A stretch of DNA of 64,000 nucleotides from Boswellia sacra (GCA_013180625.2 SNVD02013102.1:1-64000), one strand, 5' to 3'. Counted from the first letter of the stretch, positions 33,817 through 47,566 are shown. The notes: generated from the letters alone by a model not told the origin. Program-made: numbers and translations.

Positions 33817-36110
33817 ACGTCTGGATATCATAAAGAACAATTTTTTTAAATCAAAGAAAAAAATTAAATATAATACCAAGATATGTTCTTCTTTGGATCT
33901 CTTATCTTCTACCTTTGTCTCCATTAGAGTCTAATTTCAACAATAACAACTTTATAAATAATAATAATAATAATAATTTTCAACAATAAAACTAACATAG
34001 GCAACTCGACCATTTCAACATTAAGAAGTTAAAAAAAAAAATTCTTGAATTAGGAGATGGAAAGTCAAGTCCCTTGCACTATCTAAACATGTAATGTCTA
34101 ACAAATCAGTGTAGAGTCTAAAATCTAAACCGAAAAGACAAATAAAAAGGTGATTACTTTAGTGGAATAAAAATAATTTTAACAAAAGTATAGTGATTAG
34201 TCTTATAGTCCTAAAAAAAATATTAAAGTGAATAATTAGTAAGTGATCATGTGCTCAAGTTCCAGTAGAATGAAAGCAATCGTTGCATGTTGGGTATATA
34301 TTGAGACTTTTCATGAAGTTTTTCCCCTTTCTAGTGCTCCAAAATGCTATCTTCTAACTTATTCAGTTGGCTAATCACATGCCGTTATATAATAAATAAT
34401 CTGCATAAGAAATATTACACTAAATGCATCTATGGATCACTTTTCATACAACATAAATTATTTTAAAAATATGATTCTTCATCAATTAAATTAAGTATAG
34501 CTTTTATAAATGAATGAAGCTGAATGTCTTTAGAAAAATTTGAACTTTAGCTGGGGATTAAGACTATGTGAACTTGATGGAAATTAAGAGAATTCATGCC
34601 AAAAACTTAACCTATCAGACAAAAACAACATAAAAAACCATATTAAATTCTAATCAAATCAATCAGGGGCGTGTTAATTATCCCTTTATATGAATGCTTG
34701 GCTAGTTATTCTCTAACAGGAATTGCCAAAATTAACATTAAAACCCTGTTTTCAAGTCCAAATTCCAATCTACTCCAATATACTATTATGAAATTACGCA
34801 AATAGAATAACTGTCTTTATCCATGTTACTACATGGAATTTGAGTTTGAGCCCTCTAGTCCTCCATTTAACCATTTAGCAATCAATAAAACAGGTAAGAA
34901 GTGAGAAAATAAATGCCTCAACAAAGCGATATTTAGATACACGAAGAATTCAATTTGGATAATTAAAATGATTAAACTTAATGTAACAAAATGATTAAAA
35001 ATTAAAGTTTAGAAATAACAATAGCAGAAATTGAACGACGCCTAATACAACAACATAATAAATGTACAAAATGACAAAGCTAGCATTGCAAATTTTAAGG
35101 TGAAATAGCGTAAAACAAACCTCATGATAACTCTAACAAACTTTAGTGTAGAAGTTGTTTATGCTAAGGGCTATTCAGAAGATCTAGTGTTTGTCGTAAC
35201 TGTTCATAAGCTTCGAAGGCATATTTAGAACAAACCACAAAAACTAGAAAGAAACAAGACATGTATGAAAACAAACCACTTTTAATTTTGAATCACCAAA
35301 ATTTTGCAAGAAAAACCTAGATCAGTAAATTAATCAAATTAATCGATAAAATGTGATAACAAAATTACAAAGGTATGTTGTTTAGTGAATCTGTTGCACC
35401 AAAAAAAAAAAAAAACATTGAAGTTGATGAATAACAAAAATTAAAACCGAAATCCTACAGCTCTCCCAATTAAACAAACCTGATTTGTCTTTCAATCCAT
35501 GAATTTCTCTTTCAACTCAATTGAAGTCGAAATTTCTATAGAAATTAGGGATTCTAAGAAATTGATTAAGGAGTATCTAAGTCATCAACTGATTAGATGA
35601 ATTTGTGCGAAGTTCTTTAGAAAATAATTTGTTTATAGTTTATCCACATTACGAAGAAATGCCATTTAACTTAAATTTACTTAATGTGAAGAGGGCAAGT
35701 TGAGAAAAGGGGAAGATGAAATTAACAACGATAAGAACTGAGAGAAGGACATGGCTTATAATTGATGATAATTCACTTAAGCAGTTGCAAGTAAAAATTG
35801 CAAAAAAAAAAAAGCCTCCCGAAGGAGAACCGTTGGATTAGATTCTTAAGTTAACTCTCCAATCCAATGGCCTATAAATCTACTATATGGGTATGCATAT
35901 AACAACTGATATGTGTACAGTTTGGAGGCAATATTAATTACACTAGGTCAAATTCATTTATTTACTTTTAAAATGATTTGGTTGTAATTAAAAAAAAAAA
36001 GTAGTTTGACAACTAAATGAGGTTCCAAGAGAAAAAGGAATAATGTTAAAAACATTAATTGTCTGTACTAATAAATATATATAACCAAACAAGATATAGA
36101 TATAATATTT
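33817..36110. other. AT-rich intergenic DNA, no gene seen
   Basis: Only short frames are present. The stretch 35800-35940 (CCAATCCAATGG, TATATGGGTAxG) echoes 32335-32400 (AGATCCAATGG, GTATGGGTACAAC) in wording, but too weakly to call a repeat. Confidence 0.4.
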
Positions 36111-36117
36111 AGAGGGG

Positions 36118-39100
36118 ACTGCAGGCATTGAAATTTTTGCCTATGATTTGAGGTCCAATGATGAGACTTGCACCATCATCAAGTGTGCTTTCTCTCAAAC
36201 AAGACTTTTGAACTTTATGAAAACAACCCAAAAACTTTGAAAACCCAAAACAACCATAAAAAGCACAAAAATAGGCCAAATGGACACAAAAATTAGGCAA
36301 GTAGGTGCACGTCTACACTCCTTGAGGATGCACGCCTTGGAAGCTTCTGGAAACCCTAGGAAACCTAGGGATTAGGCACAATGCCTACACATGAAGTTGC
36401 ATGCCTGTAGCATGAGTAAAAGCATACCTACTCATAGGATCTCACATTAAAAAAAAAAAGGTTTTGACATTGTTACAGTTCATATTTTTAAACATTTATG
36501 GCTTACAATATCAAGGCACGAAAGATAACTATAGAATTGGTGGAGAACACTTAAAAATTCCTAAACATTTTGTCTTAATTAAGGTTTTCTCAAAAAGACC
36601 TTAATAATTAGTTTTCTTGAAGAGCCAATCACCCTTGAAAAGTGTAATGAATTGAGGACCAAAATCTTTAATTCATTCTTTAGCCTTTTAATATTTTATT
36701 AGAAACATGTTTTAATGACATGATTAGAAGCACGCTTAGGAGTGATGCTTAGTTTAAGCTTCATTTGTTTTTATTACCATGTTTAGTTTTTTAGCTAGTT
36801 AAGTTAAGCATGATTAATTAGGCTAGAGTTAACATGATTAATTAGTATGCTTAGATTAGACTAAAAGGCATGCTTAGAGTAGTTCAATTAATATTTTGAT
36901 AATGCTAATGCCATGTTATGATTTGCTCATTGTTTCTGGGTTATACGCGTTCTAGAATGATATGTCAAGCTACTCAATTTTTTATTTTATATTTGTTTGT
37001 ATGTCATTTGAATGCTATGTTCTTTTATCCCTCCTCCTTTGCTTTCTACTTTGGATTTCCTAATATGTTCTCCAAAGTATGAATCAACTTTCACCTCTCT
37101 TTTTTTTTTTTGTTTTCTTTTTTAATTATGGGTTTTGGTCATGAATAGACGTGCGCTTGTTCTTAATTCATGAACACTCTTGCACACCTCTTCACCCTAA
37201 ACTAGACCCTTTTCTTTTAAATTTTTTTTCTTGCACTATAGTTATTCTACTTCTAGACATGAGTCGACGTGCACCTCTCCCCTGTGATTGGAGGCTTGCT
37301 CATCAAAATTCAGGTTGTCTTTCTCTTCTTTTCTGATTTTTGATACTTGCTTTTGAAATCGTAATTTAAAAATCATTAATTTGAAATTCTGTTTTATTTC
37401 AAATGATCTTTCTCTCACTTTATTTCTCTTTTGCATAAAACAGTTTGACCTAAAATTAATTGATATTTGTTTAGGTCTGGTATGAATAGCTGTGTGCTTA
37501 TTCTTAATGGTGAAGTAAAGATCCATGCTTGCTCCATACTAGATTCCAAAATTTGACCTTTTTCAAAACCTTATTTCTTCCTTGTCTAAATTCATTATTT
37601 CTAAGCTATTTCTGTTTCTTTGAGAACTGTACCCATATTGCTTCTTCATTGATGATTTGTGAATATCTTTCTTTTACTTTTTGAATGCATGTGATGATCA
37701 TTATGATTTCCTTATGAGTTGATCTTTTCCGTCTATTGCCATTGTTTAAGTTGATCCTCTTATGCATGTCAGTTGACTGGTTGCTTTGGCGCATGTTTGA
37801 TAGTTCTAGTTAGCTTGTTAGCCTTAATTGTCTTATGACCCTGTATTTACATTTTGTGTTCCACATATTATGTGCTTGTCATTTGAACTATCAGTTAGTA
37901 TTCTTGATCACTCTTATCCTCTATACTTATCAATTCAAGTTATTTATTTTACACATCATATTTGAAATTGTTGTAATCCCCATCCCTTTTTCCCATGTTT
38001 GAAGGAGAAGTGCAACTCCATTCTCCTCCCTCTTTCTATAGATGTATATCAACTGTTTCACCTCATATGTAATTAAAAAGATAAAATTGGTTGTGTGCAA
38101 AATAAACTTAGGATCAAGATGAATAGAATTAATGACTTAGAAACAACCAACTTAGTAAGCCCTAAGAGGTCAGACATTGTTTGAGCAAACTAAAAAGTCT
38201 GAACCTAACTTCTTGAACCTAGCTCTGAAGGGGTGATGGGTAGTTAGATCTAGAAGCAAAGATTGGCTGCCATCGCTCACATTTTTCCCATGGTTAGTTA
38301 ATCGATTGGCGACTCCATTCAATTGTCTAGATCTTATCTCTATGACTTGATCTGATGACCCTCTAAGTCTCCTTATGGAACTTAGAAAAGCAATGTCGAG
38401 GTCATCGTGACTCTCATGGGATGGAAGCCTTATCCGCATGGATAATATCAAAAAGTATCATTGAGTTTTGGGCTAATCTCAGATGAAAAATGACTATTTA
38501 TTTTTTATCAATCATACCCCTAAACTTGTTTTTTCATCATCAGTTAATTTTCATTAATTATCAAACTAACATAATAATGAAAAGTTTATTTTACCCTTAT
38601 ATTTTATTTAACTTGATATTGAATAAATACAAACCCTGATTCTAAAAGTTTCCTGAAATACAAACCTGTATCACCACTATAGTATCATCCCTTTGCCTTT
38701 CCATTACTTGCAATCATCACAATATCATTGCATATCCTTGGCATTTCCATCAATGCAATAGTATCATCACCCCTCATTATTAATCGTATTATGACCATAT
38801 TTCCACCCCTTTGCTACATCACTATTACCACTACCAACACAATAGTATCTCCTCTACATCACTACCATCACTACATGTGTATTAGCCCAAATTGCCACCA
38901 TAGTTCACCTATACATCACAATCACCACCACATCACCATCACCCCCTAATCACTATCACACCATAATCACTATCACACCAAAGCTAGCCTACAAATTGGA
39001 AAACACTTGAATACCAAAAGATTGGGAAAAAAAGTCGGCCCATAAACTACCAACACTAGCCATAGATCAATAGTGCATTACAATATTTTTCTTTGCCTTT

Positions 39101-41317
39101 GAATCCCCACCACCTCCACCAAAGCTATCCCCCAGGCCAAACCTTAGTTGTAGTGGTTGGCTTCTTCAATTCTTCTTTGTTTCTTATATGGGTAGCCATT
39201 TTTGCCTAATTCAAGTCGAGTTTGGTCGGGTATATGGTTTGGGATACTCGACTTCAGGCTTCTAAATGATATCAAATAAAAATCAAATACCATGGGCCTA
39301 ACCTTATTGAATCATGAACTATATAACTTTTTTCCCCAAAACCATAGCCCCAAATTTGAAATCCTAATCCAATCCCTAATCCTAACATAGCCTCTTACTC
39401 CCTACTTCCTTTGAAGTTAACAATCGGTAGTTACCCCATTAATGTCGAGTGTTGTCTATGATCTCGCTGCTACCGGCTCACTACCACAAAACATCATACC
39501 GTCACCTACTAGTGTCACGTTTTGGGTTTTGGTTGCCCTCGGCTTGCTCTAGCTAGTTTAGTAATTCTACATTGAAAAACAATATCAAGCAATTGATCTT
39601 TCTTTAGTTTGGACCACCCAAACCTATGTTAGTTATTTCATCAAACACCAAACCCACTGTCAGTCTGGCTTTCATCTTGCTTCAAGTGCTTGAGAGCTTA
39701 GCACCATTTTTTTGAAGTTTTCTTTTAGATGCTCAGAGGGCTATACGGTTCAAGTCACGAAGACAAGACCTAGAGAACTAACGGAGTCACTACCCGACTA
39801 ATTTACTAGAGAAAAAAATTGAGTAATGCTAACCGATCTCTTACTTTTTTGGACCTAACTATCCATCACCCCTTCACAGATGGATTTGGGAAGTTTGATA
39901 TGGGTTATGCCAATATGTTAATCTGGCCTCTACTAAAGATTTACTAAGTTTTAAGTTTTGTGCCACTAATGCTCTCCTATCTTGATCCTCTGTTTTATTT
40001 ATGCAAACAATTGCTTTTATGTTATTATTACATATGAGATGTCAATAGTTTATATATATTCATATAAAGAGGGAGGAGAATGGATTACATTTTCATCAAA
40101 TATGGGTACAACATTCTTTGATAATTTTAATAAAGTAATTTAAACAATTATAAGCCAAAGGAATTTAGATTGGATTCCCCATCATTGGACTAGAATATTA
40201 GCAATAATAGGTATAATCAAAGTAAACATTAACCTAGATATAACATTATTAATCTACTATTACAAACATGCATGATTAACTACTAAATAACCACTAATCA
40301 TGCTTACTTAACTGCTAATTAATCATATAATTAACTACTAATTATTAGCTAATCGTCCACTTAATCATGCATAATTAAACACTAATTAATTACTAACATA
40401 CTTAATTAAACTAAAAATCATTGCACTTATTCTACCAATTAACTACCACTAATTCTAAGCTAAACATAGCAATTAACTACTAATTAATTAAACTACTTGT
40501 AAACTAAACATGGCATAATCATTCCTAATTATACATGAGCATGGCAAACTAATGTAAATAAAATATTTAAACTAAAGAAGAGGTCTGCAAAAAACTTACC
40601 AAATTTCAAATTTAATTGGAAGCCAAACTTTGACTAGTGTTGACACCTCAGAGGACACCAAGAACACCTAGGAGACACCAAAGAAATATCAAACTAGAGA
40701 AGGTCTTTGAAATATTAAGAATCCCTCAAAATATGTTTTTAAGCTATTTTCAACCCCAAAATTGAATGCTTTGAACTAGAAGCCGAGTGCCCTTATATAA
40801 GCCTCAATTCCCAATAAAATAAGTTCTTTTCCCGATATGGCACTATAGCTTAGTAGCACATGCCTATAAGATTAGAGGTGTGCGCCTCTAAGCTAAAGGT
40901 GTTACTAAGGTTTTTAGACGTTATAGTTATCACTAGGGTTTCCAAAAGTTACAAAGGTGTGTGCCTATAATGCTAGAAGCACTAGCTTTAGCTTACTTTC
41001 TTGGTCTTTGTGCCTTGGCACACACCGTTTAGACCGAGGTCGTTGCCCTTTCACCCTTGAGAGGGGCCTTCTTACCCCCTTCCAACCCCATGGTGACCTT
41101 ACTGTGAAAGTCGCTCTGCATTTGCATCAGATGAGTATGGTTCCTACGGTCTCAACCTTTCCCATCGGTACTGCACCATTGTTAAGCCTACATGGCTTGT
41201 TTTCCTCATTCTTTGGTGTTTGAATCATGGTGTCCTAGTTAGTCTAGGAAGGACTTCTGATTGTTGTCTTTGGTTATCATCATTGGGCCTTTAAACAAAA
41301 AATTTCAATGCCTACAC
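36118..41317. mobile_element. Candidate large TIR element, about 5.2 kb
   Basis: The left end CTGCAGGCATTGAAATTTTTG...GGTCCAATGATGA is mirrored by the right end, whose reverse complement is GTGTAGGCATTGAAATTTTTTG...GGCCCAATGATGA. Further in, CATGATTAATTAG-type motifs cluster on the left (about 36800-36860) and their inverted forms on the right (about 40260-40560). GGAAACCCTAG occurs near 36350 and inverted near 40940. I found no target duplication or transposase. The interior has blocks near 37145, 37258 and 37484 (ATGAATAGACGTGCGC-like) that recur. Superfamily is undetermined, and two unrelated repeats could mimic this. Confidence 0.4.
38700..38975 (+). repeat. CAC/ATC-rich low-complexity tract
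   Basis: Irregular runs of CATCACC, ACCACTA and ACTATCACACC. The overlapping open frame is a compositional artefact. Confidence 0.7.
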
Positions 41318-43157
41318 CCACTAAACCAACTCTCTAACATGAAACAAACCACAAATGAAAACCTACTCATAAGGGGTTTTTGAAAGCACAAAGTTAGTTC
41401 TCCTCATGATGAAAAGCACTTCAAGATGCAAAGAAATAGATGTCTTTTCAGTAAAAGCAACAAGTTAAAAAAATATGGTCTCATAAGATGGTTTATTGAA
41501 ACAACTTTTAATGCGAAGCTTATCATTCCAGTTGGGTTATATTTTGTATATAGGTATTAAATCTAATGAGAAGATTGGTTGGTTTTGACTAATATTCTAC
41601 TAGTTTGATCGTTCAACGAATGTGTGTAGGTAGTGTTTGTTCTTGGTCTAAGTGGTGGAATTGAATTGTTTTCAAATTTTATAATTGAAAAATGGAGGGC
41701 GGTTTGGAAATGAAATTGGTGAGTGATTAATGATGGTTTGGGGTTAAACTACAAATGCAAGCCCCAACATGATTTACCCGAAGTTACTATACTTGAGCTC
41801 ACTATCATCGAGTAGTAGGGGTACACAAGGGTTGGGTTGGGTCAGGTTTTGCCCAACCTGACTCAACTCGATGATGCATCAGGCTTTGAAAAATGAACTC
41901 ATGGTCGGCTTTTCAAAAGCATAACCCAATATGCAACCCATCACCTCAGGTTAGGTCGGGTTGATCAGGTTTGACTTTGTCCATTTTCTAGTTTCTTAAT
42001 AATTTCCCAATTATTCCCTTAGTGAGCCTAAATAATACGCAAAGAGAAATTATTAATAGTTTATTTGAGAAATTTTCACCAACCTACCAAATAATTATTT
42101 ATCCAATCATAGATTATTTCTTGATCATGTAATATATATAATAAAAATCATACATAGAATCTAAAAATAGCTATATGAACATTAATACACATTAATTAAA
42201 AATAAATTAAAAGCAAAATTATAATTTAACAAAAATTAATAAATTGACTATGGATGGAGGAGGTGAAGGGCTATAGATGTGGAGCCGAGACAGCTATCGA
42301 TACGTGGAGGACTTGGCCTTGGCGACTGGTTATGGAAGCACAAAGGAACTGATAGTTGTAGAAGCGCGTAGGAACTGACGACACGAGATGACAGTGGAGT
42401 GTGAAGGTGGAGGGCTAACGAGGTGAGACGACCACCATGGAGGTGCTGGTCAGATGAGACAACCACTGTGGACAGGCTAGCCAAATGAGACAGCCACTGT
42501 GGAGAAGGTTGGTGAGACTAGATGACCACCATGGAGGAGTTGGTAATGTAGGAGTATGGCCAAGGATGGCTTGGACAGCAAATGTGAGAGAGGCGGCGAA
42601 GGCGAGAGAGGTCAAGGGAGGTGCAATGAAATTTTAAAAAATTTGTTTTAGGGTTCAATTTTTGTTTTAGTTTGGGGTTTAATTGGGAAAGAAAAAAAAG
42701 TGTTTTAGTTGAATGATATTGTTGTGTTATTTAATGTAGAATAAGAGAGTTTTTTAAACTAATCATCAACATCATCTTACAAGTGTAAAACATATTTTTT
42801 TTTTAATGTAATATATGGTCGGGTCTGGTTAATATTGTTAACCCAGGTATGGCAACCCAAGAGGGGGGGTGAATTGGGTTTTTATTTATGAAAACGAATT
42901 TAGAAAACTTTTCTTGAAAGTTCAAAATTATTTAACTCTTTCTTTGAGAATAAAGATGAAGAAGATTAAAATAGAATGCAATCAAGAGAATAGCAATAAA
43001 GAACAATCACAAGTGTAACTAAATATAAAGAGACAGGGATAGAGAGAGTGCAAACTCAATTTACGTGGTTCGGCAAACCTTGCCTACGACCACGGGCTCC
43101 TAGCTCCTCCACAAGCTAGGCTTTCCACTAAGTTGTAGAATACTTTACAACTTGCTC

Positions 43158-43440
43158 GATGAACAACTTCACCAAGACTTTTTCCTTCAACTCTTGATAA
43201 CACCACACCAATAGTTCTTCTTGATGAACAACCTCACCAAGGTAACTTTCTTCAACTCTTGATAACACCACACCAAGAGTTCTTCTTGATGAACAACCTC
43301 ACCAAGGCAACTTTCTTCAACCCTTGACAACACCACACCAAGAGTTCTTCTTGATGAACAACCTCACCAAGGCAACTTTCTTCAACCTTTGATAACACCA
43401 CACCAAGAGTTCTTCTTGATGAACAACCTCACCAAGGAAA
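43158..43440 (+). repeat. 65 bp minisatellite, four full units
   Basis: Units start GATGAACAAC at 43158, 43223, 43288, 43353 and 43418, an exact 65 bp period. The last is partial. The sequence AACACCACACCAAGAGTTC recurs in each. It lies within the solo LTR. Confidence 0.97.
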
Positions 43441-43739
43441 GAGTTCTCTCAAGGATAACTTTTATCCTTTACAAGAAAATCTCACTCTCACCACAATACA
43501 AGAACAAAGAAAATTTTTACAACAAAAGTATAACTCTCTTCAAAGAGTAGATAAAGAATATAAAAGCTCTCTAGACTTGATATTTCTCTTGTTTTTTGCT
43601 TGATAGATGTTTTTTCTTTTCTTGTTGAATGCATGGGAGAAGGACTCCTTTTATAGGCAAATGGGATGAACTTAATCAAGTGAAGACACCAACCCCAAAT
43701 TTTCTACTCACCATAAAAACCAAAAAAATGTCTGCCATT

Positions 43740-44415
43740 TTTGTCAATGTTTAGTTTGAAATTTGAAAATCTGCGAAACATAAAAGATCTGGAAAATTGA
43801 ATAAGCTTTCCAACTCATCAAGAATCAAGTCATTTAGATATCTGTAGCTCAAGATATGGCCAAAACACCATTTGGTGCTTATGTGACTTGATTTTTCTTC
43901 CTTGTGTCATTCTACCAATTTTTATGTGTATTATGTCAGCCTTCCATTTAAAATTTAAATTTCTTCAAAGAATATGAGATATGATCCATTGAATTATCTT
44001 TCCAATGCCATAAGAATCAAGTCATTTGGATATCTCTAACTCAAGATATGGACAAAATATCATTCGGTGCTCAAATGAGTTGATTTTTCTTCTCTATGTC
44101 AGTTCACCAAATTGCATGTCAATTATGTCGGCCTTCCGTTTAAAATTTAAATTTATTCAAAACATATGAAATGTGCTTCATTAAGTCCTCTTTCCAATGC
44201 TGTAAGAATCAAGTTATTTTGATTTTTCTAGCTCAAGATATGTCCAAAAAAGTATTCAGTGCTCATGTCAGCTACTTTCATTTGTCTTTCAACTTGCATG
44301 ATGATTTGGACGACCTTTCACTTGAAATTTGAATTTCTTTAAAACATATGAAATGTTATAAATTGAGTAAGCTTTCCAAAGCTCAAGAATCATGTCATTT
44401 GGGCATTTGTAGAGA
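43740..44415 (+). repeat. Degenerate tandem repeat, about 190 bp period
   Basis: The blocks CAAGAATCAAGTCATTT, (A/G)CTCAAGATATGGxCAAAA and AAATTTAAATTTCTTCAAA recur about three and a half times at roughly 190 base spacing, inside the same solo LTR. Confidence 0.75.
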
Positions 44416-44938
44416 TATATATGATCAATTGATTGAACATTACTCATGTGTCACATTCCTTGAGTCAATCCTTGTTCTTAAACTTTGGTGCCTTTAACAT
44501 GTAGTCTTCTCCTTAGCTTCAACACTTCATTTTAATAGGCCTCTTCTTGATTTTACAATTATTTCAATGATATTACTCTTGCACATAAATAAACATGTTA
44601 GTAAATCATAATGAATCAATGTGTATTGTTATCATCAAAATTATCATGTAGACTTAGGGCTAACAAATATATACGAGTTTTCACTGTAAAACTTGATCAA
44701 AACCCGAATAATAAAAAATCTAATTTATTTGATTTGAGTTCTAGTTTTACAATATAATGACCTGATGAAAACCCGCTGCTCGGATTTACCCGATCGGGTT
44801 AGATTTTTATGCACACTCCTATCAGGTAGCTTATATCTTATGCCTGACCTCAGATCTTTTTCTCATTACCCAAATAGTGATCAGTATAGGTCCAAACCTG
44901 ACTTATTCCACCTAAATTGACAAATGTCCACCCCTAGT

Positions 44939-44965
44939 TCTCTCTCTCTCTCTCTCTCTCTCTCT
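44939..44965. repeat. (CT)n microsatellite
   Basis: About a dozen uninterrupted CT units immediately after an hAT-like terminus. Confidence 0.9.
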
Positions 44966-45145
44966 TCCTTTTTATCAATTAGTGTTGTTGGTGATTGTGG
45001 GTACTTAACACAATTCAATTGTTGTGGTCGAGTCTTCAAAATTATTTTTGTAATGTTTTGAAAAATTATTTTGGGTGTGATTGATTTTGATGGAGTTTGG
45101 CAATGAAGAGTTGTGATTCATTGACGATAGATGGGCTCATTGCTA

Positions 45146-45401
45146 CGTGAGAGAGGGATTGCAAATTGACTTGGATTTGAATTGTTTGGGTTTTGGATTG
45201 TTTAGCTTAGGGATTTATACTGTGAATAATATTTATTTGTTTATGAATGAAATACTAATATGTTTTTTGGTATTATGTCATTTGGCTTTCCATGTCAAAT
45301 GTGGTTGTGGCTATACGTTGTCAATTGCTGTTGGCTGTGTTACCAGGTCTTTGCCAGTCGTTGTGTTGCTAGGTCTTCGGAGTTTATTTTGTTTTGATTA
45401 A
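45146..45401 (+). other. 84-codon open frame, unrecognised
   Basis: The frame is hydrophobic and Leu/Cys-rich. I see no domain, plausible promoter or homologue. It ends just before a TIR element and is probably not a gene. Confidence 0.15.
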
Positions 45402-45412
45402 ACAATAATGAG

Positions 45413-46056
45413 CAGGGACGGAGCCAGAAATCCTATTAAGAGGGGGCAATTTTATAGGGCAATACATATACAAAAATTTTTATAAAACAATATATAACAT
45501 GATAAATAGAATTTTTTATTACAAAAAGAATATGATTTTGCTAATTTTATTATCAATTTTAATTTAAACTTATTAAACGTTGATAAATCTTAGATTTATT
45601 TTCAATAGATTCCTAGCAGCTAGCATTCACAAAAAAAAAAAAAATCTAATAATCCTACAAATAATATGATTTTCATAAACTATAAAAGAAGTAGTTTAAT
45701 GATTTTTTTAAGCCTTTTTCTACTAATATTTTTTGGGCTTAGATTATAATACAGTTGATATTAAGCTAGCATTCACAAAAAAAAAAAAAAAAATCTAATA
45801 ATCCTGCAAATAATATGATTTTCATAAACTATAATAGAAATAGTTTAATAGTTTTGTTAAGCATTTTTCTAATAATATTTTTTGGGCTTAGATTATAATA
45901 CAATTGAAATCAAGCTAATTGCATTTATTTTTACATGGACTTAAGTATTTTTCTAAACAGAAGGGGCAATATAATTATTTGGTGAAAATTATATATACAA
46001 TTTAGGAATTTTAAAAGGCTCAACAGGGTCTTGGGCCTTAATTGGCTCCGTCCCTG
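45413..46056. mobile_element. Non-autonomous TIR element with internal duplication
   Basis: The ends CAGGGACGGAGCCAGAAAT and, inverted, CAGGGACGGAGCCAATT form short TIRs. A target duplication is not clear. Inside, a segment of about 148 bp (from AGCATTCACAAAAA to TTAGATTATAATACA) is present twice in tandem, at about 45618-45760 and 45766-45905, with a poly(A) run at the same point in each. It is probably hAT-like; that is inference. Confidence 0.7.
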
Positions 46057-47566
46057 GTTATGAAGTTCCTATGTTACCCTTGTCTATTAGTCTAATTTGT
46101 AAGAAAAATATTAGTTGATTACAAAGCCACAACTTCAACAATTTGATTTAGAAAAAATGTAAAATCATTTACAACTTAAAATTATGCTAGAATTGGAGGA
46201 TACTTTTGATATTATTCCATATTTAAGGACATGATGAAATTAGATTCTCAACGTCATTGAAAGAATTTTGTTGGGAGGATAGATTATGTAGTTGTACAGC
46301 CAATAATTTTGCATGCATTAAAAGAACTTGAAGAAGTAGAAGAATTTTGCATTTATTAACAGTCAATACTCAATTGTTAATTAATATTGGTTTTCCATAA
46401 ATGATCTCGGTTGGTGGAATATATTTCTCTAATTTAGAGGCAATGAATTTTACTCTCTTTAATTTGATATAATACTTTTCTCAAATTAGCCGCTAGTTAA
46501 TAAAGAATATCTATATTTCGATGTGAGTGGTTTTGTGGACACCCTTGAGATTTGGTTAACCAATAGAAATTCAGTAGTTTCACATCTTGTTAGCTATATC
46601 CATTGGTATCTAACATAACATAAAATCACTAAAATTGAGATGGGTAGAGAATTCTTGTTTCTATTTGATTTTTGAAACTCAAAGGGACTCGATATGTGAA
46701 TTATTTTTTGCAAAGATGTGATTGGTAATTATAAAAATTTATTAATGAAGAGAAGATTATATCTACATCTTAATCATTCATTAATGTTAAAATCCATGTG
46801 ACATCTAATCTTCAAAACCTTGGGCAACACCAAAAAAAGTGAATGTTTCAAAAAACATCATATAGCCCCGTACCATTGATAATTGTAATTTTATATTTTT
46901 CACTATTTCCCCCCATTTTCATGTCTTTTCTCCTTATTTTTTAATTCATAATATAGAAAAAAAAATTGAAAAGAACAATAACATCCTGGTTGCCACTCTC
47001 ATCGCACATCATCATACTCTTTCCCTCGCGACTAAATTCAATTGTTTCTTTCTTTAAATCTCTTCCCCCTATTTTTTTAATGATGTGTCGTTCACAATTC
47101 TATTCAAGAAATGGTCTCATTCGTAGTAGTTGTTTGGTCACTGTGCATGTAAGCTATTGTTAAAGAATGCGATGGGCAGTAGGCACTATGATGAGGTGAA
47201 TAGATTGGTAGGTGAGGAGCCCAATAGTGGTGGTTGACTCGCTACCGATACAAGGGCCATGATGGCAGTGGAATCTGTGTTTTATTTGAAGCCTTTCGGT
47301 CAGCTTATTGATACCAAGCCTTTCGTGTCAGATAACGGATGTGGTTAACATGGAGAGTAAAACCGTTTTACTGTGAATACTCTTGACATGTATGGAGAAA
47401 TTTATTACCAAATGCTGTACCATATATAAAAACAAATACATGAAACATAAAAAACAACATCGAAAGTAACTATTAAGTCTTGATTTGCTGGTACAGCATC
47501 GATCACCAAAATAATGACCGAAACAATACGCATTACACAAATACCCTATATATAGTTTGAAGATGA
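46057..47566. other. Intergenic DNA 3' of UGT copy D
   Basis: No gene is recognised. 46960-47330 is somewhat GC-richer with broken coding-like wording but no open frame or domain I can name. 47330-47566 is the probable 3' flank of copy D. Confidence 0.4.

Larger units (their letters stand above)
42836..44665 (+). repeat. Solo LTR, 1,830 bp
   Basis: It starts TGTTAACCC and ends GGGCTAACA, matching inverted ends. A perfect 5 bp duplication AATAT is at 42831-42835 and 44666-44670. It holds an AATTTACGTGGTTCGGC...CCACGGGCTCC block like the copia LTRs here. No primer site, polypurine tract or coding domain adjoins it, so it is the product of LTR-LTR recombination. The parent superfamily is not determined. 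Confidence 0.85.
41816..44821. mobile_element. hAT-like element carrying a nested solo LTR
   Basis: The left end TAGGGGTACACAAGGG and the inverted right end TAGGAGTGTGCATAAA resemble plant hAT termini. GGGTTGGGTC/ACCCGATCGGG tracts lie just inside. Flanks TCGAGTAG and TCAGGTAG agree at 6 of 8 bases. Without the nested LTR it would be about 1.17 kb. The part at 42240-42620 is GC-richer with irregular GACAACCACTGTGGA-like repeats; its minus-strand frames have no domain. Another hAT-like end (CAAATGTCCACCCCTAG) lies at 44920-44936, so layers overlap here. Confidence 0.6.

Noticed and set aside
38467..38640. GGGCTAATCTCAGATG... as the left end of another MULE
   Set aside because: It resembles MULE termini in wording, but I found no inverted partner or duplication nearby.
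38728..38949. 73-codon His/Thr/Ser-rich frame as a metal-binding peptide
   Set aside because: It is the translation of a CAC/ATC low-complexity tract.
42248..42615. Two overlapping minus-strand frames inside the hAT-like element as captured genes
   Set aside because: They follow irregular short repeats (ACAACCACTGTGGA-like), and neither shows a domain.
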